From NCBI GenBank assembly GCA_963624605.1, contig CAVFQD010000001.1, positions 22,080 through 86,079 on the forward strand: 64,000 bases of DNA. Reading direction: 5' to 3'. The notes below the pieces were generated by a model. The model did no database searches. It was not told where the DNA came from and saw only the letters and a program-made list of their open reading frames with translations. Shown one piece after another: positions 17,613 through 26,941 of this stretch (positions are counted from its first letter, which is position 1; every line of letters starts with the position of its first letter). Both the position numbers and the translations under genes were made by a program. The DNA is from Fimenecus sp963624605. GTDB lineage: Bacteria > Bacillota > Clostridia > Oscillospirales > Acutalibacteraceae.

Positions 17613-18137
17613 ATCGCTGTCAAAGAAATGCAACTCAATGAAGAAATCCGTGATAAGGAAGTCAGAGTTATCTCTGCGGACGGAGAACAGTTAGGTATTA
17701 TGTCCGCCAAGGAAGCCCTCAAAAAGGCTGAAGAGAAAAATCTCGACCTCGTTAAAATCGCACCGCAGGCTCAGCCTCCCGTGTGCAAGATTATGGACTA
17801 CGGCAAATACAGATTTGAGCAGACGAAAAAAGAGAAAGAGTCGAAGAAAAACCAGCGTATAATCGAGACAAAGGAAATCAGACTTTCTCTCAACATCGAC
17901 ACGCACGATTTCGATACGAAGGCTAATCAGGCGATGAAATTCTTAAAGACCGGTCACAAGGTCAAGGTTTCGATTCGTTTCAGAGGACGCGAGATGGCTC
18001 ATCCGCAAATCGGCGAGGAAACAATGAAGAAGTTTGCCGAGGTTTGCTCGGAGCTTTCATCGGTTGAAAAACCCGCAAAGCTTGAGGGCAGACAGATGCT
18101 TATGTTCTTAGCACCGTTATCGGCTAAAAACAAGTAA
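17613..18137 (+). CDS. infC: Translation initiation factor IF-3, with an ATC start codon
   Basis: About 174 residues. IF-3 binds the 30S subunit and rejects non-cognate starts. The N-domain begins MQLNEEIRDKEVRVI and the C-domain has ETKEIRLSLNIDTHDFDTKA. The usual-looking ATG at 17628 lies 22 nt from the ribosome-binding site AGGGGTG (17599-17605), too far. The in-frame ATC at 17613 is spaced 7 nt from it. IF-3 genes commonly use rare AUU/AUC/AUA starts for self-control, so ATC is the likely start. If ATG is used, the protein loses five residues. Confidence 0.93.
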   Translation: MAVKEMQLNEEIRDKEVRVISADGEQLGIMSAKEALKKAEEKNLDLVKIAPQAQPPVCKIMDYGKYRFEQTKKEKESKKNQRIIETKEIRLSLNIDTHDFDTKANQAMKFLKTGHKVKVSIRFRGREMAHPQIGEETMKKFAEVCSELSSVEKPAKLEGRQMLMFLAPLSAKNK

Positions 18138-18166
18138 GTAAACAAATCATTCAGGAGGAAATAGAA

Positions 18167-18364
18167 ATGCCTAAAATTAAAACACATTCGGGAGCAAAAA
18201 AACGCTTCAAATTATCAAAGAACGGTAAGCCGATCAGAGCGCACGCTTACAAGTCTCACATTCTCAACAAGAAATCTACGAAGAGAAAAAGAAATCTTCG
18301 CAAGACCGCAGTTGCAGACGTAACGAATCAGAAGCAGATCAAGCGTCTTGTTCCTTACAAATAA
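18167..18364 (+). CDS. rpmI: 50S ribosomal protein L35
   Basis: A 65-residue, very basic protein beginning MPKIKTHSGAKKRFKLSKNG, the family signature. It sits between infC and rplT with a strong AGGAGG ribosome-binding site. Confidence 0.98.
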   Translation: MPKIKTHSGAKKRFKLSKNGKPIRAHAYKSHILNKKSTKRKRNLRKTAVADVTNQKQIKRLVPYK

Positions 18365-18420
18365 TCAATAAATCAAATGCGGTTTTCGACCGTTTTCACA
18401 AATTTTCGGAGGTAGAATAA

Positions 18421-18777
18421 ATGGCACGTATTAAGGGTGCGATGATGACTCGCAAAAGAAGAAACAAAACATTAAAGCTCGCAAAGGGCTACTACGGCTC
18501 AAAGTCAAGGCTTTTCAAGACTGCTAAGCAGGCAGTTATGAAGTCCGGTCAGTATGCATATATCGGCAGAAAGCAGAAGAAGAGAGAATTCAGAAAGCTC
18601 TGGATAACAAGAATTTCCGCAGCTTGCAAAATGAACGGTATGAATTATTCAACATTCATCAACGGTCTTAATAAGGCAGGCGTTTCATTAAACCGTAAAA
18701 TGCTTTCCGAAATAGCTATTTCGGATCCCGCAGCTTTCACAGCTCTTACAGAGCAGGCTAAAGCGGCACTTAAATAA
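18421..18777 (+). CDS. rplT: 50S ribosomal protein L20
   Basis: A 118-residue protein beginning MARIKGAMMTRKRRNKTLKL with the conserved GYYGSKSRLF. It binds 23S rRNA early in 50S assembly and is the likely repressor acting on the leader of this operon. A terminator follows at once. Confidence 0.98.
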   Translation: MARIKGAMMTRKRRNKTLKLAKGYYGSKSRLFKTAKQAVMKSGQYAYIGRKQKKREFRKLWITRISAACKMNGMNYSTFINGLNKAGVSLNRKMLSEIAISDPAAFTALTEQAKAALK

Positions 18778-18782
18778 GCTGG

Positions 18783-18817
18783 AACCACGCCTTGTTTTCG
18801 GGGCGTGGTTAATTTTT
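18783..18817 (+). terminator. Terminator after rplT
   Basis: AACCACGCC / GGCGTGGTT stem with a 10-nt loop followed by AATTTTT. It ends 5 bp before the start of the methyltransferase gene. Confidence 0.88.
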
Positions 18818-18822
18818 GCGTT

Positions 18823-19608
18823 ATGAATTACATTGAAATCACTTCAAGAAACAACGAGAAAATAAAGTCGGTCGCAAAGCTTGTCTCAAGCTCAAGGGAG
18901 CGCAAAAGCACCTCGCTTTTCGTTCTGGAGGGGGCAAGGCTTTGCTTTGACGCCGCAAAGAGCGGATACACGGTAAAGGAAGCGTATTTTACCTGCGCCG
19001 CCGTTTCTAAATTTTCGGACTACACGGATTTTATTTCCGAAAATGCCGAAAGCGTTTATATGATAACCGAGGAGGTTTCGGAAAAGCTTTCGGACACGGT
19101 AAATTCGCAGGGGGTTTTTTGCGTTGTCGAAATGAAACACCGCAAGGGGTTTGAAATCGAGAGCACAAAGAAGTATATCGCACTTGAAAATGTCCAAAAT
19201 CCGCAAAATCTCGGCTCCGTGGCAAGAACCGCGGAGGCACTCGGTATTGACGGAATAATCGTTTGCGGCGGCTGTGATATGTATAACCCAAAGGCACTGC
19301 GTGCGTCTATGGGCAGCCTTTTGCGTATTCCGATTATAGCGGTTGATAACCTCGTGAAAACGCTTTCACAGGCAAACAAAGATGGTATGCTCACTGCGGT
19401 TACCGTACCCGACGATGGCGCACGGGATATTACAAAAACCGATTTTTCCGGCGGCGTGATAGCCGTTATCGGAAACGAGGGCAACGGCGTTACTGAAAAT
19501 GTCAAAAATGTCGCAAAGGAAAAAATCACAATAAAAATGAAAGGCGAGGCAGAGTCGCTCAACGCCTCTGTTGCCGCCGTTATCACAATGTGGGAAATAA
19601 TGAGATGA
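18823..19608 (+). CDS. TrmH/SpoU-family RNA 2'-O-methyltransferase
   Basis: A 261-residue SPOUT methyltransferase. An N-terminal substrate-binding domain (about 1-95) is followed by the knotted domain with ENVQNPQNLGSVARTAEAL (motif 1), VIGNEGNGV (motif 2) and IKMKGEAESLNASVAAVI (motif 3). It methylates rRNA or tRNA. I place the start at the ATG at 18823, outside the preceding terminator; a GTG at 18805 lies inside the hairpin. The ribosome-binding site is weak. The end overlaps dprA by 4 bp. Confidence 0.88.
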   Translation: MNYIEITSRNNEKIKSVAKLVSSSRERKSTSLFVLEGARLCFDAAKSGYTVKEAYFTCAAVSKFSDYTDFISENAESVYMITEEVSEKLSDTVNSQGVFCVVEMKHRKGFEIESTKKYIALENVQNPQNLGSVARTAEALGIDGIIVCGGCDMYNPKALRASMGSLLRIPIIAVDNLVKTLSQANKDGMLTAVTVPDDGARDITKTDFSGGVIAVIGNEGNGVTENVKNVAKEKITIKMKGEAESLNASVAAVITMWEIMR

Positions 19609-20819
19609 AAGACTGTGAGTATTGGATTTGGCTCCAGAACGCCTACGGCGCGGGAGCTAAGATAAAGCCCATAATCGAATATTTCGGCTCCCCGAGGGAA
19701 CTGTACGAGGCAGGTAGCTACGAATGGCGTATTTCGGGAATTGTTGACCAAAAGCATGTTCAGAGACTTCTTGAACACAGCCCGTCGGAGTCGGCTCGCA
19801 TAATGCGGGTTTGCGAGGACAGGCATTGGGATATAATAACTCCGCAGGACGCGTATTATCCGTTTTTGCTCTCGCAGATTTCCGATTTGCCGGCAGTGCT
19901 TTATGCGGACGGTGATACGGACGCTTTGATGACCGAAGCTAACATCGCAATGGTCGGAACAAGAAATGCTTCCGTACAGGGATGTAAGGTTGCGGGCGCA
20001 ATAGCGCAAAGGCTTTCGCTTGCCGGTATGACCGTGGTTTCGGGCGGTGCGCTCGGAATTGACGCCGCCTCTCACGAGGGAGCTTTGAGCGCAGGCAAAA
20101 AGACGGTAGCCGTGCTCGGCTGCGGTCTCGGGACTGATTATCTTAAAACCAACGAGGCTTTGCGTAACAGGATAAAGAAAAACGGCGTGCTCATAACCGA
20201 GTTTCCGCCTTTTTCACAGGCTTCAAGAGCTTCTTTCCCCAAGCGTAACAGGATTATTTCGGGTATGTCTCTTGCGACGGTTGTCGTTGAGGCAGGCGAG
20301 AAAAGCGGTTCTCTCATCACCGCAAAGGACGCTTTGGCGCAGGGCAGAGGACTCTATGCCGTGCCCGGCGATTTGTTTTCATCTGCCTATTCGGGCACTT
20401 CGGAAATAATAAACGAGGGGGCAAAGCCTCTTTTCAATGCGAGAGAAATCGTTGAGGATTTTATGGACGATTTTCCCGAAAAATTCGACCTCGCTCTTGC
20501 CGACGAACCGTTTGCGGTTATGCTGTCGAGGAGTGACGGCGCATTTTCTCACAGTATTGAGCATTCGGCGGAGCCCGTGAAAACCGTCAAACGGGAAAGC
20601 GTATCCGAAAGACCCGTAAAGATGGAACCGAAGCCGTTGCCCGATACGGCAAGCGAAACCGCAAAAAAGATTTATGCGGCAATAGACGGCGAGACGGAAT
20701 TTGACGCCATCGTCGAAAAATCGGGACTTAATGTTGTAAAGGTACTTTCGGGAATTACCGAGCTTGAAATGCACTCTGTTATCGAGGTGCTTCCCGGCAG
20801 AAAATATAAAAAAATATAG
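19605..20819 (+). CDS. dprA: DprA, DNA-processing protein loading RecA on single strands
   Basis: A 404-residue protein. An N-terminal SAM-like helical part (about 1-65) is followed by the Rossmann core with IAMVGTRNASVQG, VSGGALGIDAASHEGAL, AVLGCGL and FPKRNRIISGMS (about 115-280). A C-terminal winged-helix-like segment follows (about 345-404). The linker between core and tail is long. DprA protects incoming DNA in transformation. The ATGA overlap with the methylase and the position before topA is the common dprA-topA order. Confidence 0.95.
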   Translation: MKDCEYWIWLQNAYGAGAKIKPIIEYFGSPRELYEAGSYEWRISGIVDQKHVQRLLEHSPSESARIMRVCEDRHWDIITPQDAYYPFLLSQISDLPAVLYADGDTDALMTEANIAMVGTRNASVQGCKVAGAIAQRLSLAGMTVVSGGALGIDAASHEGALSAGKKTVAVLGCGLGTDYLKTNEALRNRIKKNGVLITEFPPFSQASRASFPKRNRIISGMSLATVVVEAGEKSGSLITAKDALAQGRGLYAVPGDLFSSAYSGTSEIINEGAKPLFNAREIVEDFMDDFPEKFDLALADEPFAVMLSRSDGAFSHSIEHSAEPVKTVKRESVSERPVKMEPKPLPDTASETAKKIYAAIDGETEFDAIVEKSGLNVVKVLSGITELEMHSVIEVLPGRKYKKI

Positions 20820-20836
20820 TATAGGATGATTTTAAT

Positions 20837-22966
20837 ATGTCGAAATTAGTAATAGTTGAGTCTCCTTCAAAGGCAAAAACAATCCAGAAATATCTCGGCA
20901 AGGACTATAAGGTTACGGCTTCCGTAGGTCATATCAGGGATTTGCCTTCGTCAAGGCTCAGCGTTGATGTTAAGAACGACTTTGCGCCCAAATATGCTAT
21001 TGTCAAGGGCAAGGAAAAGCTTGTCAAGGAGCTCAAGGAAATGGTTAAGGAGTCGGACGGCGTTTATCTCGCAACCGACCCCGACCGCGAGGGAGAGGCT
21101 ATTTCGTGGCACCTTGCCACTGTTCTCGGACTTGACACAAATGACGAAAACAGGGTTAAGTTCAACGAAATCAACAAAACAAGCGTTGTTAAGGGTATAG
21201 AGCACCCCGAAAAGATTGACCTTGACCTTGTTGACGCACAGCAGGCAAGAAGAATACTCGACAGGCTTGTCGGCTATAAATTAAGCCCGTTTGTTTCGCA
21301 GAAGATAAGAAAGGGGCTTTCAGCCGGCAGAGTTCAGTCGGTTGCAGTACGCCTTATCGTTGACAGGGAAGAGGAAATCAGAGCGTTTGTGCCCGAGGAA
21401 TACTGGACGCTTGACGCAAAGCTTACCGCTCCCGGTTCGAGGAAGGCTTTCTGCGCCTCGTTTACGGGCGATGAAACAGGAAAGGTAAAAATTGCCGACA
21501 AGGCTCAGGCGGACGCATATCTTGCAAGACTTGACGGTGCGGAATATACGGTAGACTCCGTGAAAGAGGGCACAAGAAGGCGTCAGCCCGCACCACCCTT
21601 TACAACCTCGACACTTCAGCAGGACGCATCGAGGAAACTCGGCTATCAGGGCAGAAAGACCATGAAGATAGCACAGGAGCTTTACGAAGGTATGGAAATC
21701 AAGGGTATGGGCGCAATGGGTCTTATAACCTATATGAGAACAGACTCGCTTCGTATCTCCGAGGAAGCTCGTGCGGCGGCAAACGACTATATAACCGAAA
21801 CCTACGGCAAGAATTATCTCCCCGAAAAACCGAGATATTTCAAAACAAAGGCAAACGCACAGGACGGACACGAGGCAATAAGACCCACAACTCCGTCACT
21901 TTCTCCCGACAAGGTAAAGGACAGCCTTACGGTTGAGCAGTATAAGCTCTATTCGCTTATCTGGAAACGCTTTATGGCAAGTCTTATGGCGGCTTGCGTA
22001 CAGGACACCGTAAAGGTCGGCATTAAAGCTGCAACCGAAAAGGATAAATCAGAGGGCAAGTACTGTGAATTTTCTGCTTCGGGCTATACCGTTAAATTCG
22101 ACGGTTACACAAAGCTCTATGAGGTCTCAACGGACGATGACGAGGACGCAGAGAGCGTACTGCCTCCGATAAAGGCAAACGATGTTCTCAAGCTGAAAGC
22201 TCTTGACGGCAACCAGCACTTTACACAGCCGCCCGCAAGATACACCGAAGCGGCTCTTATAAAGGCACTTGAGGAGACGGGAGTCGGCAGACCGAGCACC
22301 TATGTTTCGATAGTTTCGACAATTCTCGCAAGAGAGTATGTTGTCAGGGAGCAAAAGCAATTAAAGCCCACCGAGCTCGGCGAGGCGGTTGTAAACCTGC
22401 TCAAACAGCAGTTCCCGAATATAGTAAATGTCAAGTTTACGGCTAATATGGAATCCGATCTCGACAAGGTTGAGAGCGGAGAGGTCGACTATATAAAAAT
22501 GCTTCACACTTTCTATGACGGCTTCGAGAAGAGCCTTGAAAAAGCCAAGGAGGAGATGTCGGGCGTTAAAATTCAGCTTAAAGAGGATGTTACCGACATT
22601 CCCTGCGAAAAGTGCGGCAGAATGATGGTGGTCAAGGTCGGCAGATTCGGTAAATTCCTTGCCTGCCCCGGCTATCCCGAGTGTAAGAATACCAAACCGT
22701 ATGTCGTTCAGACGAGCGCAAAATGCCCGTTGTGCGGCGGCAATGTTATCGAAAAGAAATCAAAGAGAGGCTACGCATTCTACGGCTGCGACAACTATCC
22801 CGAGTGTAACTTTATGACCTGGGATAAGCCCACGGACGAGGTGTGTCCCAAGTGCGGTAAATCACTGTTTAAGCGCAAGGGTGGACTGCTTGTGTGCCTT
22901 GACGAAAAATGCGGCTTTGAAAAGAAAGCCGAGCGCAAGAAAAGAACCAAAAAAGAGGAAGAATAA
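20837..22966 (+). CDS. topA: DNA topoisomerase I
   Basis: A 709-residue type IA topoisomerase that relaxes negative supercoils. The Toprim domain starts at KLVIVESPSKAKTI and holds DPDREGEAIS. The active-site tyrosine is in GLITYMRTDS near residue 299. Four-cysteine zinc modules near the C-terminus (starting CEKCGRMMVV near 590, then CPLCGGNV and CPKCGKSL) bind DNA. Length is normal. It is directly followed by trmFO with no gap. Confidence 0.97.
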   Translation: MSKLVIVESPSKAKTIQKYLGKDYKVTASVGHIRDLPSSRLSVDVKNDFAPKYAIVKGKEKLVKELKEMVKESDGVYLATDPDREGEAISWHLATVLGLDTNDENRVKFNEINKTSVVKGIEHPEKIDLDLVDAQQARRILDRLVGYKLSPFVSQKIRKGLSAGRVQSVAVRLIVDREEEIRAFVPEEYWTLDAKLTAPGSRKAFCASFTGDETGKVKIADKAQADAYLARLDGAEYTVDSVKEGTRRRQPAPPFTTSTLQQDASRKLGYQGRKTMKIAQELYEGMEIKGMGAMGLITYMRTDSLRISEEARAAANDYITETYGKNYLPEKPRYFKTKANAQDGHEAIRPTTPSLSPDKVKDSLTVEQYKLYSLIWKRFMASLMAACVQDTVKVGIKAATEKDKSEGKYCEFSASGYTVKFDGYTKLYEVSTDDDEDAESVLPPIKANDVLKLKALDGNQHFTQPPARYTEAALIKALEETGVGRPSTYVSIVSTILAREYVVREQKQLKPTELGEAVVNLLKQQFPNIVNVKFTANMESDLDKVESGEVDYIKMLHTFYDGFEKSLEKAKEEMSGVKIQLKEDVTDIPCEKCGRMMVVKVGRFGKFLACPGYPECKNTKPYVVQTSAKCPLCGGNVIEKKSKRGYAFYGCDNYPECNFMTWDKPTDEVCPKCGKSLFKRKGGLLVCLDEKCGFEKKAERKKRTKKEEE

Positions 22967-24277
22967 ATGAAGGCGGCTGTTATAGGCGCAGGTCTTGCAG
23001 GGTGCGAGGCGGCGTGGCAACTGAATATGGCGGGAATCGAAACCGAGCTTTACGAAATGAAGCCGCAAAAGCGTTCACCCGCGCATAAAACGGATTTATT
23101 CGCAGAGCTTGTGTGCTCAAACTCTTTGAAAGCGCAGAGATTAAATTCCGCAGCAGGTCTTTTGAAGGAGGAAATGCGTACATTTTCCTCCGTATGCGTT
23201 GAGTCGGCATTGGAGAATTCCGTTCCGGCAGGCGGTGCTCTGGCAGTTGACAGGGACCTCTTTTCAAAAGCCGTTACCGAGAAAATAAAGGCTTGCAAAA
23301 ATATTAAAATAATAAACGAAGAAGTGACATCACTCCCCGAAGCGGACGCGGTAATCATTGCCGCAGGACCGTTGGCAAGCGACGGCATTTCAAAAACCAT
23401 ACATACTCTGTGCCGTGACGGGCTTTCGTTCTACGATGCTGCGGCGCCCATCGTTTCGGCGGAGAGCGTGGATATGGACTTCGCCTTTACCCAGTCGAGA
23501 TACGACAGGGGCGGCGAGGACGACTATATAAACTGCCCTATGAACAAGGAGCAGTACGAGGCGTTTTATGAGGCGATAATTTCAGCCGAGAGCGCAGAGC
23601 TTCATTCGTTTGACAAGAAAAAGGATGTTTATGAGGGCTGTATGCCCATTGAGGTTCTGGCTTCACGGGGCAAGGATACAATGCGCTACGGACCGCTCAA
23701 GCCCGTCGGACTTGTTGACCCGAGAACGGGGCACAGACCGTGGGCAAATCTTCAGTTGAGAAAGGAAAACAGACAGGGTACGATGTACAACCTTGTCGGC
23801 TTTCAGACAAACCTTAAATTTTCCGAACAAAAAAGAGTGTTTTCGATGTTCCCCGCACTTCACAATGCGGAGTTTTTACGCTACGGCGTAATGCACAGGA
23901 ACACATTTATAAATTCGCCCGAATATCTTTGCTCCGATTTCAGCCTGCGTGAGCATAAAAACATTTTCTTCGCAGGTCAGATAACGGGCGTTGAGGGCTA
24001 TATGGAGTCTGCGGCTTCGGGAATAATGGCAGGGCTCAACTGTGCGCGCAGACTTTCGGGAAAGGAAACCGTTACCCTGCCCGAAACCACAATGATAGGC
24101 GCGCTCTCACGGTATATAAGCGACGAAACGGTTAAAAATTTTCAGCCGATGGGCGCAAACTTCGGCGTTTTGCCGCCGCTCCCTGATAAGATAAGGGATA
24201 AGAGCGAAAGATATTCTGCGTTGGCTTACAGAGCAATGGACAGTTTAAAGGCCTTCAAAGGAGAAAACGGTATATGA
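22967..24277 (+). CDS. trmFO: TrmFO, folate/FAD-dependent tRNA (uracil-5)-methyltransferase
   Basis: A 436-residue flavoprotein making m5U54 in the tRNA T-loop with methylene-tetrahydrofolate as methyl donor. It begins with the FAD-binding AAVIGAGLAGCEAAWQL. The family motifs LVCSNSLKAQ, RYDRGGEDDYINCPM and FFAGQITGVEGYMES are present. The topA-trmFO neighbourhood is widespread in Firmicutes. Its stop overlaps plsX by 4 bp. Confidence 0.97.
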   Translation: MKAAVIGAGLAGCEAAWQLNMAGIETELYEMKPQKRSPAHKTDLFAELVCSNSLKAQRLNSAAGLLKEEMRTFSSVCVESALENSVPAGGALAVDRDLFSKAVTEKIKACKNIKIINEEVTSLPEADAVIIAAGPLASDGISKTIHTLCRDGLSFYDAAAPIVSAESVDMDFAFTQSRYDRGGEDDYINCPMNKEQYEAFYEAIISAESAELHSFDKKKDVYEGCMPIEVLASRGKDTMRYGPLKPVGLVDPRTGHRPWANLQLRKENRQGTMYNLVGFQTNLKFSEQKRVFSMFPALHNAEFLRYGVMHRNTFINSPEYLCSDFSLREHKNIFFAGQITGVEGYMESAASGIMAGLNCARRLSGKETVTLPETTMIGALSRYISDETVKNFQPMGANFGVLPPLPDKIRDKSERYSALAYRAMDSLKAFKGENGI

Positions 24278-25278
24278 AGATAATTGTTGACGCATTTGGC
24301 GGAGATAACGCTCCGCTCGAAATAATAAAGGGCTGTATCGAGGCGCAAAAGGAATTCGGCGTTGATATAATGCTCACGGGCGACAGGAATAAAATCGAAA
24401 AATGCGCAAAGGATAATTCCCTTGACATTTCTTCCTTTGAGATAAAGCAGGCGGATACGGTTTTTGAAATGACAACTCCGCCCACGGAAATACTCAAATC
24501 AAAAAGAGGTACTTCCCTCGGCGTAGGTCTTGACGCACTCGCACTCGGCGAGGGCGACGCCTTTGTGTCTGCGGGAAGCACGGGTGCGATTTTAGTCGGC
24601 GGCACGCTTATAGTAAAGCGCATAAAAGGTGTAAAAAGACCCTGTCTCGGCGCGGTTATGCCTACGAGCGCAGGTCCGTTCATACTTGTGGATACGGGAG
24701 CGAATGTCGAGTGCACGCCCGATATGCTCTGCCAGTTTGCAAGGCTAGGAAGCCTTTATATGGAGAAAATAATGGGTATTTCCTCTCCCCGTGTTGCACT
24801 CGCAAACATCGGTGCGGAGGAGACAAAGGGCACTCCGATGCTGGTTGAAACCTATAAAAAATTAGGCGCTCTCGACGGCATAAACTTCACGGGAAACATC
24901 GAGGTTCGCAACATAGCTTTCGGCGAGGCGGATGTTGTCGTTGCCGACGGCTTTACGGGCAATGTTATTGTGAAAATGTACGAGGGCGTTGCGAAATCAA
25001 TTACAAATCAGATTAAAGAAATATTTATGAAAAACCTGTTCTCCAAGCTTTCGTATCTCGGCATAAAGTCGGGAATGGACGAATTTAAGGAGAAGATGAA
25101 CTATAAAAAGTACGGCGGTGCGCCGCTGATAGGCGTTAAGAAGCCTGTTATCAAGGCTCACGGCTCATCGGACGCATATGCCTTCAAGAATGCCATAGGA
25201 CAGGCGATAAAGTATATAGACAGCGGGTTTACAGATATTGTATCTCAGTCAATGAAAGACGGTGAAAAGGATGACTGA
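24274..25278 (+). CDS. plsX: PlsX phosphate acyltransferase
   Basis: A 334-residue enzyme that makes acyl-phosphate from acyl-ACP, the first step of phospholipid synthesis with PlsY. It begins MKIIVDAFGGDNAPLEIIKG. FVSAGSTGAILVGG and VVADGFTGNVIVKM are family motifs. The usual acpP gene between plsX and rnc is absent here; plsX runs straight into rnc. Confidence 0.96.
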   Translation: MKIIVDAFGGDNAPLEIIKGCIEAQKEFGVDIMLTGDRNKIEKCAKDNSLDISSFEIKQADTVFEMTTPPTEILKSKRGTSLGVGLDALALGEGDAFVSAGSTGAILVGGTLIVKRIKGVKRPCLGAVMPTSAGPFILVDTGANVECTPDMLCQFARLGSLYMEKIMGISSPRVALANIGAEETKGTPMLVETYKKLGALDGINFTGNIEVRNIAFGEADVVVADGFTGNVIVKMYEGVAKSITNQIKEIFMKNLFSKLSYLGIKSGMDEFKEKMNYKKYGGAPLIGVKKPVIKAHGSSDAYAFKNAIGQAIKYIDSGFTDIVSQSMKDGEKDD

Positions 25279-25939
25279 ACTTGAAAATGCAATAGGCTAT
25301 TCGTTTAAGGACAAGAGCCTGCTTGACAGGGCTCTTACTCACTCCTCATACGCAAACGAGGTTTTGAGGGAATATAAGGACAATGAAAGACTTGAATTCT
25401 TGGGAGACTCGGTGCTCGGGTTTATCACTGCCGAGTATCTTTTCTCACGCCACGAGGATTTCCACGAGGGCGACCTCTCGAAGCTGCGTTCCTATGCGGT
25501 GTGCGAGAAATCGCTTTTTGAATTTGCGAAAAAGATTGATCTCGGCGAATATATCAAGCTGTCGCACGGCGAGGATATAACGGGCGGCAGAAACAGACCG
25601 TCGGTTTTGTCCGACGCGTTTGAGGCTGTCATAGCGGCTATCTATCTTGACGGAGGAATCGATGAAGCGAAAAAATTCGTTTTGCGTTTCGTGGCTCCCT
25701 ATGTTGAGACAAAGCCGAGCTTTAAGGATTACAAGACCATTTTGCAGGAGCTTGTGCAGAGAAATCACGGCGAGGAGCTGAAATATGTGCTTGTAAACGA
25801 GTCGGGTCCCGACCACGACAAGACCTTTGAGGTCGAGGTGCATCTGAACTCGAATGTAATAGGCAAGGGCATAGCCGGAAGCAAGAAAAAAGCCGAACAG
25901 GCGGCGGCAAAGCAGGCTTTGGAGTTGATGGGGATTTGA
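25271..25939 (+). CDS. rnc: Ribonuclease III
   Basis: About 222 residues. Cuts double-stranded RNA, including rRNA precursors. The catalytic domain has NERLEFLGDSVLGF (signature) and SDAFEAVIAAIYLDGG; a C-terminal dsRNA-binding domain ends GSKKKAEQAAAKQALELMGI. The ATG at 25271 matches family N-termini; a GTG at 25262 is an alternative with comparable ribosome-binding context. It overlaps plsX by 8 bp. Confidence 0.95.
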   Translation: MTELENAIGYSFKDKSLLDRALTHSSYANEVLREYKDNERLEFLGDSVLGFITAEYLFSRHEDFHEGDLSKLRSYAVCEKSLFEFAKKIDLGEYIKLSHGEDITGGRNRPSVLSDAFEAVIAAIYLDGGIDEAKKFVLRFVAPYVETKPSFKDYKTILQELVQRNHGEELKYVLVNESGPDHDKTFEVEVHLNSNVIGKGIAGSKKKAEQAAAKQALELMGI

Positions 25940-26940
25940 AAAAACACGCAAATGTAGCGCTTTTTGTTCCGCACGCAGGCTGTCCGCATCAGTGCAGCTT
26001 TTGCAATCAAAAGACCATTTCGGGTTCTGTTAAAGCGCTTACCGTGCCGGATATAGAAACGGCTTGCGAAATTGCGATAAAAAGCGGAAGCACCTCCCCG
26101 GAAAACTCGGAGATAGCTTTTTTCGGCGGAAGCTTTACGGCGATTGACGAGGAGTATATGATTTCTCTTCTTTGCGCCGCCAAAAAATACATTGATAAAA
26201 ATTATTTCAAGGGTGTGCGGATTTCCACACGCCCTGATTGTATAAATGAGCATAAGCTTGAAATCCTCAAAAAATACGGCGTAACCTCGATTGAGCTCGG
26301 GGCGCAGAGCACCGACGACGAAGTTTTGCGCATTAACAGGCGCGGACACACCGCAAAGGACATTGAAAACGCAAGCAGGCTCATCCGTGAAAACGGGTTT
26401 GAATTGGGGCTTCAGATGATGACGGGACTTATGGGCTCGAGCTTTGAAAAGGATATAAAAACAGCCGAAAGGCTGATTGAATTAAAGCCCGAAACGGTCA
26501 GAATTTATCCCACAACAGTGCTCGAAAACACGCCTCTTGCGGAATGTATGAAAAACGGAGAATATGCCCCCGAAACGCTTGAGGAGGCGGTAAGGCTCTG
26601 CGCGAGACTGCTTTTGATGTTCCGTGAAAACGGGATAAAGGTAATAAGGCTCGGGCTTCATTCGGGCGGAAATGTGGAGGACGGCTACCTTGCAGGGGCG
26701 TATCATCCGGCTTTCCGTGAGCTGTGCGAGGGCGAAATTTATCTTGAAAAAATGCTCTCGGAGCTGTCCGAAAAAAGCCGTGAAAAGGAATATGTAATAG
26801 AGGTTCCCGAAAAGTCGCTTTCAAAGGCGAAAGGGCAGTCAAAAAGAAATGAAAAGGCATTGAAAAATCAAGGATTTTATTGTACAATAAAGGGAAATGA
26901 TTTTTTAGAAGATTTTGATATTATTGTGAAGGAAAAATGA
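25936..26940 (+). CDS. Radical SAM protein of the Elp3-like group, upstream of smc
   Basis: A 334-residue protein with a radical SAM cluster motif GCPHQCSFCNQ near residues 15-25 and FFGGSFTAID as the glycine-rich SAM contact. The C-terminal third has no acetyltransferase domain, unlike true Elp3. Homologues in Clostridia sit in the same place, between rnc and smc; their reaction is not known. The start is TTG, overlapping the rnc stop by 4 bp, preceded by GATGGGG. A later start would cut into the cysteine motif region. Confidence 0.85.
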   Translation: MKKHANVALFVPHAGCPHQCSFCNQKTISGSVKALTVPDIETACEIAIKSGSTSPENSEIAFFGGSFTAIDEEYMISLLCAAKKYIDKNYFKGVRISTRPDCINEHKLEILKKYGVTSIELGAQSTDDEVLRINRRGHTAKDIENASRLIRENGFELGLQMMTGLMGSSFEKDIKTAERLIELKPETVRIYPTTVLENTPLAECMKNGEYAPETLEEAVRLCARLLLMFRENGIKVIRLGLHSGGNVEDGYLAGAYHPAFRELCEGEIYLEKMLSELSEKSREKEYVIEVPEKSLSKAKGQSKRNEKALKNQGFYCTIKGNDFLEDFDIIVKEK

Positions 26941-26941
26941 T

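Noticed and set aside
19056..20075. Open frame of 339 codons on the - strand across the methylase-dprA junction
   Set aside because: It spans two real genes with conserved motifs and has a low-complexity translation without features.
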